In this document: positions 7,801 through 13,220 of the stretch, in pieces
Position numbering within the stretch: position 1 is the stretch's first letter
Layout of the letters: every line of letters starts with the position of its first letter
Origin: an uncultured bacterium
Lineage (GTDB): Bacteria; Actinomycetota; Coriobacteriia; Coriobacteriales; Coriobacteriaceae
Assembly: GCA_905214615.1 (NCBI GenBank)
Contig: CAJMMX010000046.1
Location: forward strand, 1 to 20,402
Reading direction: 5' to 3'
Length of the DNA stretch: 20,402 bases
Position numbers and translations under genes: made by a program
The notes under the pieces: generated by a model
The model's input: the letters and a program-made list of their open reading frames with translations, nothing else
Database searches by the model: none
What the model was told of the DNA's origin: nothing

Positions 7801-8388
7801 ATGGACCGCTATGCCGAGGTAACCCGCAAGACGGGCGAGACCGACATTGTCGTAAAGCTCGACCTGGACGGATCTGGCGTGTGCGATATCTCGACCGGCG
7901 TGCCGTTTTTCGACCACATGCTCAACGCCTTTGGCCGCCATGGCCTGTTCGATTTGACGGTGCATGCGGTAGGCGACGTTGAGGTCGACGCACATCACAC
8001 CGTCGAGGACACCGGCATTGTGCTGGGCGAGGCGTTTTGCCAAGCGCTGGGCGACAAGGCGGGCATTACACGCTTTGCCGACGCGGCGATTGCCATGGAC
8101 GAGACGCTCGTGATGGCCGCCGTGGATATTTCGGGTCGCGGGCAGGCCTATTGCGAACTGCCCGTGCCGACTGAGCGCGTGGGCAGCTTTGATACCGAGC
8201 TGGCCGTCGAGTTCTTCTGCGCCTTTGCGCGCGATGCCAAACTCACGCTGCACGTGCGCGAGCTGGCGGGCGGCAATTCGCACCACATTATCGAGGCCGC
8301 CTTTAAGGCCGTGGGCCGCACGATGCGCCGCGCCTGCGAACTCGATCCCCGCGTGCAGGGTATCCCCAGCACCAAGGGCTCGCTGTAA
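7801..8388 (+). CDS. hisB: Imidazoleglycerol-phosphate dehydratase
   Basis: A 195-residue manganese-dependent dehydratase that makes imidazole-acetol phosphate. The histidine-rich metal-binding signatures DHMLNAFGRHG, DAHHTVEDTGIVLG and GNSHHIIEAAFKA are all present. The length is that of the monofunctional enzyme, so the phosphatase domain fused to HisB in E. coli is absent; the PHP protein at 11769-12680 is the likely substitute. It starts directly after the hisC stop, with AAGGAGGAG at 7786-7794. A strong hairpin follows 13 bases after its stop codon. Confidence 0.97.
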   Translation: MDRYAEVTRKTGETDIVVKLDLDGSGVCDISTGVPFFDHMLNAFGRHGLFDLTVHAVGDVEVDAHHTVEDTGIVLGEAFCQALGDKAGITRFADAAIAMDETLVMAAVDISGRGQAYCELPVPTERVGSFDTELAVEFFCAFARDAKLTLHVRELAGGNSHHIIEAAFKAVGRTMRRACELDPRVQGIPSTKGSL

Positions 8389-8401
8389 CCGTCACAAGGG
8401 T

Positions 8402-8442
8402 AAAACCACCACGAAGATGCCTGTCCTCTTTGTGGTGGTTTT
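8402..8442 (+). terminator. Long stem-loop with A and T tracts between hisB and hisH
   Basis: The arm aaaaccaccac (8402-8412) is perfectly complementary to gtggtggtttt (8432-8442). Three more pairs, one of them G-T, extend the stem inward to 14 base pairs with a 13-base loop. With A4 on one side and T4 on the other it has the form of a bidirectional intrinsic terminator. It lies inside the his operon, 25 bases before the hisH start, with no room for a promoter. It probably modulates expression between the early and late his genes. Confidence 0.65.
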
Positions 8443-8467
8443 GGATGATGAGAAGTGGAGGGGTCGC

Positions 8468-9169
8468 GTGGGCGAACCGAAGATCGTGGTGGTCGACTAT
8501 CACAAGGGCAACTTGTCGAGCGTCGTGCGCGGGCTTGCGCGCGCCGGTGCTGCCGCCTGCACGTCGGACGATCCGGAGCAGATCCGCAACGCCGACGGCC
8601 TGGTCATCCCGGGCGTGGGTGCGTTCTATGACGCGATCGCCTTTATGCGTCAGAGCGGCGAGGAGGTGGCCGTGCTCGATGCCGTTGCCGCCGGAACTCC
8701 GCTGCTCGGCATCTGCCTGGGCCTTCAGCTGTTTTTTGAGCGCGGCAACGAGGGCGTGCCTGCGAACGAGGACGCGGACGCGGACGACGATGCCTCCGAG
8801 CAGGCCGGTGGTCCCTGGGTCGATGGCCTGGGCATCATGCGTGGCTCGTGCACGCACCTGGAGTCGAGCCGTCTGAAGGTCCCGCACGTGGGCTGGGACC
8901 AGGTGCGCATGACGCCCGCCGGTGCGGCCGATCCGTTGCTTGCCGGTTTTGCCGAGGGCGCCAACATGTATTTCACTCACAGCTACGCGGTGGCCGACGA
9001 CGTCGATGCCGCCGATGTGTTGGCGCGCACGCACTATACACGGAGCTTCCCGTGCATCGTGCGCCACGGCAACGTGTGGGGCTGCCAGTTCCATCCCGAG
9101 AAATCCTCTGCGCTGGGTCAGCGCATCCTTAAGAACTTCGTGAGCATCGTCGAGGGGGCCGGCCGATGA
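8468..9169 (+). CDS. hisH: Imidazole glycerol phosphate synthase, glutaminase subunit
   Basis: A 233-residue class I glutamine amidotransferase that makes ammonia from glutamine and passes it to HisF. The catalytic triad is visible as C83 (GICLGLQ), H209 and E211 (CQFHPEKS). I chose the GTG at 8468, preceded by GGAGGGG (8457-8463), because it gives the family N-terminus (VGEPKIVVVDYHKGNLSSV). An in-frame ATG at 8417 would lie in the loop of the preceding stem. Residues about 96-116 contain an acidic insertion (NEDADADDDASEQAGG) not present in typical HisH. The stop overlaps the hisA start as ATGA. Confidence 0.95.
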   Translation: MGEPKIVVVDYHKGNLSSVVRGLARAGAAACTSDDPEQIRNADGLVIPGVGAFYDAIAFMRQSGEEVAVLDAVAAGTPLLGICLGLQLFFERGNEGVPANEDADADDDASEQAGGPWVDGLGIMRGSCTHLESSRLKVPHVGWDQVRMTPAGAADPLLAGFAEGANMYFTHSYAVADDVDAADVLARTHYTRSFPCIVRHGNVWGCQFHPEKSSALGQRILKNFVSIVEGAGR

Positions 9170-9909
9170 TTCTGTTTCCCGCAATCGATTTGATCGGCGG
9201 CAAGGTCGTGCGCCTGGAGCGCGGCGACCGGAGCCGCTGTAAGGTGTATTCTGACGACCCCGTGGCCGTTGCCCGCTCCTTTGCCGAGCAGGGCGCGAGC
9301 TGGGTGCACGTCGTCGACCTGTCCGCTGCCTTTGGCGAGGACGAGGACGCGTGCGCTGCCAACTTGGCAGCGATTAAGGCCATCTGCGGCGTCGACGGTC
9401 TGTCCGCGGACGTGGGCGGCGGCGTTCGTTCGCTCGCGCGCATCGACGAGCTGGCCGGCTACGGCGCGCGTCGCATCGCGCTAGGCACGGTGCTCGTGAC
9501 CGAGCCGGGATTTGCCGAGGTGGCGGCGCAAGGCTTTGGCGAGTTACTGGTGGCAGACATTGCCGCCCGTGACGGCCAGGTCAAGGTGAATGGTTGGCGC
9601 GACGGCGCGGGTGTGGCGCTCGACGACGCCGTGGCGCAGCTCACCGAGCTGGGCTTTAAGCATCTGGTGTATACCGACATCGCGCGCGATGGCATGCAGA
9701 CGGGCATCGACGTGGCGGCGTATCGCCATGTGGCCGAGGTCGCGGGCTTTCCCGTCGTGGCTTCGGGCGGCATCTCGATGCTCGACGATATCCGCGCACT
9801 GGCCGCGGTGGGCGAGGATGCCATCGAGGGTGCCATTACCGGTCGTGCGCTCTACGAGGGCAACTTTACGCTGGCCCAGGCGTTGGCCGCCGCCCGAGGG
9901 AAGGAGTAG
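9166..9909 (+). CDS. hisA: ProFAR isomerase (phosphoribosylformimino-AICAR-P isomerase)
   Basis: A 247-residue (beta/alpha)8 barrel that performs the Amadori isomerisation of ProFAR to PRFAR. It begins LFPAIDLIGGKVVRL with the catalytic base D8, and the second catalytic aspartate is D171 in the YTDIARDGM segment. This segment separates HisA from HisF. Phosphate-binding glycine loops are seen at ADVGGGVRS and VVASGGIS. In many actinobacteria HisA is replaced by bifunctional PriA. trpF is not present in this window, so dual activity cannot be judged from here. It overlaps hisH by 4 bases and ends three bases before hisF, with AAGGAG at its 3' end serving hisF. Confidence 0.95.
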   Translation: MILFPAIDLIGGKVVRLERGDRSRCKVYSDDPVAVARSFAEQGASWVHVVDLSAAFGEDEDACAANLAAIKAICGVDGLSADVGGGVRSLARIDELAGYGARRIALGTVLVTEPGFAEVAAQGFGELLVADIAARDGQVKVNGWRDGAGVALDDAVAQLTELGFKHLVYTDIARDGMQTGIDVAAYRHVAEVAGFPVVASGGISMLDDIRALAAVGEDAIEGAITGRALYEGNFTLAQALAAARGKE

Positions 9910-9912
9910 CCC

Positions 9913-10695
9913 ATGCTTGCCAAACGCGTGATTCCCTGTCTGGATGTTAAGGACGGCCGCGTGGTCAAGGGCGTCAACTTTGTGAGCCTGCGCGATGCTG
10001 GCGACCCGGTGGAGCTGGCGCGCGCCTACGACCGCGAGGGTGCAGACGAGGTCGTCTTCCTGGACATTACCGCGACGAGCGACAACCGCGCGACGACCAT
10101 CGAGATGGCGGCGCACGCGGCCGAGGAGCTCGCTATTCCCTATACCGTGGGCGGCGGTTTCCGCGACTTGGCGGGCATGCGAACCATGGTTGCCGCCGGT
10201 GCCGACAAGGTGTCGCTTAACTCTGCCGCCGTGCGCGATCCGTCGTTGATCAGCCAGGCCGCCGCGGCGTTTGGCAGCCAGGCCGTGGTCGTGGCGATTG
10301 ATGCCAAGCGCGTGGGCCTGCCCGGTCAGCCGGATGCCGACAAGTGGGAGGTCTTCACGGCGGGCGGTCGCAACGCCACGGGTATCGATGCGGTGGCGTG
10401 GGCCGAGGAAGCGGCTCGTCGCGGCGCCGGTGAGATCTTGCTCACCAGCATGGATCGCGACGGCACCAAGGCTGGCTTCGACCTGGCACTCACCCGCGCC
10501 GTGGCGCGCGCGGTGCCGATCCCGGTGATCGCAAGCGGCGGCGTGGGCACGCTCGAGCATTTTGCCGAGGGCGTGATCGAGGGCGAGGCCGATGCCGTGC
10601 TGGCGGCCAGCGTCTTTCACTTTGGAACTTTCAGCATTCGCCAGGTGAAGGAGTATATGGCCAGCCAAGGCATCCCTGTGAGGCTGGACTTCTAG
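9913..10695 (+). CDS. hisF: Imidazole glycerol phosphate synthase, cyclase subunit
   Basis: A 260-residue (beta/alpha)8 barrel that joins PRFAR with ammonia from HisH to give imidazole glycerol phosphate and AICAR. Catalytic D11 (IPCLDVKDG) and D130 (VVAIDAKR) are present, as are the phosphate-binding PYTVGGGFR and IASGGVGT loops. The length matches the usual 250-260 residues. The start at ATG 9913 is preceded by AAGGAG (9901-9906). A roughly 100-base imperfect inverted repeat starts just after its stop. Confidence 0.97.
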   Translation: MLAKRVIPCLDVKDGRVVKGVNFVSLRDAGDPVELARAYDREGADEVVFLDITATSDNRATTIEMAAHAAEELAIPYTVGGGFRDLAGMRTMVAAGADKVSLNSAAVRDPSLISQAAAAFGSQAVVVAIDAKRVGLPGQPDADKWEVFTAGGRNATGIDAVAWAEEAARRGAGEILLTSMDRDGTKAGFDLALTRAVARAVPIPVIASGGVGTLEHFAEGVIEGEADAVLAASVFHFGTFSIRQVKEYMASQGIPVRLDF

Positions 10696-10701
10696 TGCTG
10701 C

Positions 10702-10801
10702 GGCTTGCCCAGGCACCGCATCTTGCCGCTCAAACCGTCGCTCGCGTACCAAAGTACGCGTCGCTCCTCTTTCGCGGCAACCTGCGGCACCTGGACAACC
10801 C
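10702..10801. repeat. Imperfect inverted repeat (REP/MITE-like) between hisF and hisI
   Basis: The arm at 10709-10729 matches the reverse complement of 10774-10794 at 17 of 21 positions. The match continues outward (10702-10713 against 10790-10801, 10 of 12). In the middle a perfect seven-base-pair stem, cgcgtac (10743-10749) with gtacgcg (10754-10760), closes a four-base loop. The octamer cgtcgctc also occurs on both sides of this inner stem. The whole would fold as one long cruciform or RNA hairpin of about 100 bases. It occupies most of the only sizeable gap in the second half of the his operon. I cannot test from here whether it is a multi-copy genomic repeat. Confidence 0.6.
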
Positions 10802-10842
10802 TCGCCGACCTGTGGGATTTCGTTTGTTACTTGGGAGAAATG

Positions 10843-11184
10843 ATGACTGAGGTAATAAATGCTACCGAGCTTAAATACGACGCCCGCGGGCTGATTCCTT
10901 GCGTGGTTCAGCAGCATGACACCGGTGAGGTGCTTATGGTTGCTTGGATGAACGAGGAATCGGTGGGGCTGACGCTCAAGACCGGGACCACGTGGTTTTG
11001 GAGTCGCAGCCGTCAGGAGCTCTGGAACAAGGGCGCGACGAGTGGCAACATGCAGGAGGTCAAGGAGCTCTGGGCCGACTGCGATAGCGATACGCTGCTG
11101 GTCAAGGTGGACTCACCGGGCCCGGCCTGCCATACCGGCAACCGTACCTGCTTCTTTAAGCGCGTGGAAGGGGGAGTGCGATGA
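10843..11184 (+). CDS. hisI: Phosphoribosyl-AMP cyclohydrolase
   Basis: A 113-residue zinc enzyme that opens the adenine ring of phosphoribosyl-AMP, the third step of the pathway. The signatures SRSRQELWNKGATSGN, ADCDSDTLLVKV and GPACHTGNRTCFF include the expected zinc-binding cysteines. It is not fused to HisE, unlike the HisIE of enterobacteria. Two adjacent ATG codons occur at 10840 and 10843; the second has better spacing (5 bases) from GGGAG (10833-10837). The frame is open back to 10705, but that upstream stretch is the inverted repeat and does not look like protein. The stop overlaps the next gene as ATGA. Confidence 0.96.
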   Translation: MTEVINATELKYDARGLIPCVVQQHDTGEVLMVAWMNEESVGLTLKTGTTWFWSRSRQELWNKGATSGNMQEVKELWADCDSDTLLVKVDSPGPACHTGNRTCFFKRVEGGVR

Positions 11185-11408
11185 AAGTCGTGACGCCGTT
11201 CGAGGTCGCCGAATGCAACACCGAGCTCCTCCGCGCGGGCGTGCCATGCCGCGTGCACCTGACTGATGCCTGCGGGGCGCAGTCGCTTTGGCTCGAGGCC
11301 GAGAAGGAAAGGCTCGATGAGGCCCATGCCGTCATCGTCGAGTTCTTTGAGAAAAAGGGCGCAAAGCCTCGGTTCGATGAGGCCGGTACCTACTTTACGC
11401 TGCAGTAA
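11181..11408 (+). CDS. Small protein of unknown function between hisI and hisE
   Basis: I do not recognise this 75-residue protein. It begins MKVVTPFEVAECNTELLRAG, contains a central LTDACGAQSLWLEAEKE and ends FDEAGTYFTLQ. By eye the order suggests beta-alpha-beta elements: a helix near residues 8-18, a strand around 22-27, and a helix around 42-58. Two cysteines fall in VPCRVHLTDAC (positions 23 and 31). No signal peptide or membrane segment is seen. The start overlaps the hisI stop by four bases (ATGA), with GAAGGGGGAG upstream; hisE starts 15 bases after the stop. Coding is supported by tight packing and codon use like its neighbours. A small regulatory or accessory role in the pathway is possible, but that is only inference from position. 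Confidence 0.8.
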   Translation: MKVVTPFEVAECNTELLRAGVPCRVHLTDACGAQSLWLEAEKERLDEAHAVIVEFFEKKGAKPRFDEAGTYFTLQ

Positions 11409-11423
11409 CGAGAGGAAATAACC

Positions 11424-11741
11424 ATGGGAGTCAGAACAGCTAACGTGCAGCCGGGAAACATCGGTGAGACGCTGACGGGACTGGCCGAGGTGATTCACAG
11501 TCGTCGCGACGCATCGCCGCAGGAGAGCTATACCGCGCGTCTGCTGACCGACGTCGAGGACGAGCTGCTCAAGAAGCTTGCCGAGGAGGCGAGCGAGGTG
11601 ATCGTGGCCTGCAAGGATAACGACCACGATCACATCCGCTACGAGGCCGGCGACCTGATCTACCACCTGCTCGTGACGCTCGAGCGCTACGGCATCACCC
11701 TCGACGAACTGGCCGGCGAACTCAACGCCCGCCGCCACTAG
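11424..11741 (+). CDS. hisE: Phosphoribosyl-ATP pyrophosphatase
   Basis: A 105-residue all-helical MazG-like enzyme that hydrolyses phosphoribosyl-ATP to phosphoribosyl-AMP, the second step of the pathway. The family core SYTARLL....ELLKKLAEEASEVIVACK and the metal-binding RYEAGDLIYHLLV are present. The length is normal for a stand-alone HisE. The ATG at 11424 follows GAGAGGAAA. It is the last gene of the his operon and converges with the PHP phosphatase gene, whose stop is 27 bases away. Confidence 0.95.
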   Translation: MGVRTANVQPGNIGETLTGLAEVIHSRRDASPQESYTARLLTDVEDELLKKLAEEASEVIVACKDNDHDHIRYEAGDLIYHLLVTLERYGITLDELAGELNARRH

Positions 11742-11769
11742 TCATTGGGGACGTTCTTAAACGACTAGT
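11737..11769. other. Short inverted repeat joining the stops of two convergent genes
   Basis: The sequence actagtc (11737-11743) and its complement gactagt (11763-11769) flank a 19-base spacer. They overlap the stop codon of hisE and reach the first base of the stop of the convergent PHP gene. Extending the arms gives 9 of 11 matches. There is no T run, so a terminator role is uncertain. No other terminator was seen between the two genes, and the longer palindromic form may still separate the two converging transcripts. Confidence 0.3.
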
Positions 11770-12680
11770 TAGGCGAGGGGCGTGGATTCCCATTCGCCGG
11801 TGGGGTGGGGGATATCGAAGGCCCGGTAGCCGCAGTCGTAGGCGTGGGCCTGGGCCTCGCGGATGTTCCAGCAGATGTCGCAGGCGCGGTGCGCGTCCGA
11901 GCCAAAGGTGATGGGCACCTCGGCATGGGCGAAGCGGCGCAACAGCCCGGTCGCGGGGTAGTAATCGTCGAGCCCCTTGCGCGGTGCGGCGGTCGAGACC
12001 TCAACGCGGCGACCCGTATCGTGGGCGCATTCGGCCATCTGCTCCCAAAACGGCGCGGGGTCAAAGTCGGGTGCAAAGCCGTCCTTCGAAAAGCGCATGA
12101 CCAGGTCGGGATGGGCCATCGCGTCAAAGTTGAGTGAGCTTTCGCAAGCACGGCACCAGTCGTCGACGTAGCACTCCCACACGCCGCGCACGCCTAAGTT
12201 TTCCCAAACATGCAAGTTGGTATCGTCGTCGATCCAACCGCAAAGGGAATCGGGTGTATCGGGGCGCGCGACGTCCTCTGTCCCTGCCGTGCCCGCGGCG
12301 CCTGCCGCAATATCGCCCGGGTTGCCAATCCAGTGCACGCTGCCCAGACGTACGACGGCGCCCTGGGACCAGTGCTCTACCAAGGGCTCGCAGCCCTCGT
12401 ACCAATCGCATTCAAAACCGTAGATAAAGGTGAGCTCCGGCGCAATCTGCGCGGCGAGTTTGCGGGCGTCCTCAAAGGCCAAACGATGTGCCGGCAAGTC
12501 GCCCTCGACGACCTGCACCTCGCAGTTAGCATCCATACTGGCGGGCAGGGTAAGGTGGTCGGTCGAGACCATGACGCGGCAGCCGGCGGCAGCAGCGGCA
12601 CGGACGTTGTCCTCGAACGAGGCGTGCCCGTCCGAGAACGAGGTATGAGTATGGCAATCGACCAGCGGGCAGGCGGGCAT
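11769..12680 (-). CDS. hisK: PHP-domain histidinol-phosphatase
   Basis: A 303-residue metal-dependent phosphatase of the PHP superfamily. Expected metal-ligand motifs are visible: H10 and H12 (DCHTHTSFSD), STDH near residue 40, FECDW, SVHW, AHPD and GSDAHRA near the C-terminus. This set fits PHP-type histidinol-phosphate phosphatase, which makes histidinol from histidinol phosphate. The operon lacks any other enzyme for that step, and this gene abuts it, so the role is well supported by context. An Ala/Gly-rich insertion lies about residues 120-140 (AAGAAGTAGTEDV). The start at 12680 has AAAGGAGTCGCC before it; an in-frame upstream start at 12746 would add 22 residues unlike the family. Other PHP phosphoesterase activities remain possible. 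Confidence 0.85.
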   Translation of the reverse strand: MPACPLVDCHTHTSFSDGHASFEDNVRAAAAAGCRVMVSTDHLTLPASMDANCEVQVVEGDLPAHRLAFEDARKLAAQIAPELTFIYGFECDWYEGCEPLVEHWSQGAVVRLGSVHWIGNPGDIAAGAAGTAGTEDVARPDTPDSLCGWIDDDTNLHVWENLGVRGVWECYVDDWCRACESSLNFDAMAHPDLVMRFSKDGFAPDFDPAPFWEQMAECAHDTGRRVEVSTAAPRKGLDDYYPATGLLRRFAHAEVPITFGSDAHRACDICWNIREAQAHAYDCGYRAFDIPHPTGEWESTPLA

Positions 12681-12712
12681 GGCGACTCCTTTGCATTTGG
12701 TGAATCCGCTCC

Positions 12713-12718
12713 ATTGTA
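12713..12718 (-). promoter_or_regulatory. Possible -10 element for the PHP phosphatase gene
   Basis: Reading the minus strand, TACAAT lies 32 bases upstream of the start codon, a sensible distance for a short leader. No convincing -35 hexamer is seen at 16-18 bases; a TTGAGA lies too close. The 120-base gap to the stop of the ygbA-like gene otherwise holds only a perfect 12-base palindrome, gccggcgccggc, at 12787-12798. Confidence 0.3.
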
Positions 12719-12800
12719 ATGGTGCAGCTCTCAACACGCCGCGCACGCCGGGTGCCGAAATCGAGTGGAAAGGCGGGGCGGCGCGTGCCGGCGCCGGCGA

Positions 12801-13220
12801 CTACTTGCTTCGTGCCGCCGCGCGTTTGGCCTGCACTGTTACCATCGCGTGTCTCACGGCGGTGATGGGGCGATAGCGGATCATACGCGGTCCCGACCAA
12901 CGCATAACCTCGCGGATCTTCTCGCGCATGGCAGGCCGGTAACAATGCGAAGGACATGCCGAGCAAAATGTCTTGGTGCCCATGTGCGGGCAGTGCTCAA
13001 TGCGCGCGATGGCGTATTTCTGCAGCTCGGCGCATTCGGGGCAGAGCGTAATGGTTCGAAGGCCGAGTTTCACGCGCACGGACTCATCGCCGCCAGCCTG
13101 TTCGACCACATGCCCGCCGCCATGATGCCCACGACACCACAGCGCAATCATCTGCGACACCATTTGGGCCTCACGCTCACGTTTGCGTGCTAGCTCCGGT
13201 GTGTCGACTGGGCGCGCCAT
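12801..13220 (-). CDS. ygbA: YgbA-family protein (nitrous-oxide-stimulated promoter family)
   Basis: A 139-residue protein that matches the YgbA_NO family by its cysteine pattern and C-terminus. Visible are LCPECAELQKYA, the cluster CPHMGTKTFCSACPSHCY and MREKIREVMRWSGPRMIRYRPITAVRH. The CPEC plus C...C..CP.HC arrangement suggests a metal or iron-sulfur site. In E. coli and related bacteria ygbA belongs to the nitric-oxide response; its biochemical role is not settled. The start ATG at 13220 shares one base with the TAA stop of the ABC transporter upstream (TAATG), with GGGAGG in front, so the two are translated from one message. The frame is open further upstream, but inside the transporter. 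Confidence 0.85.
   Translation of the reverse strand: MARPVDTPELARKREREAQMVSQMIALWCRGHHGGGHVVEQAGGDESVRVKLGLRTITLCPECAELQKYAIARIEHCPHMGTKTFCSACPSHCYRPAMREKIREVMRWSGPRMIRYRPITAVRHAMVTVQAKRAAARSK

Noticed and set aside
10705..10842. Upstream extension of hisI by 46 codons
   Set aside because: The stretch is the inverted repeat, lacks a good start signal, and the HisI family begins near the ATG at 10843.
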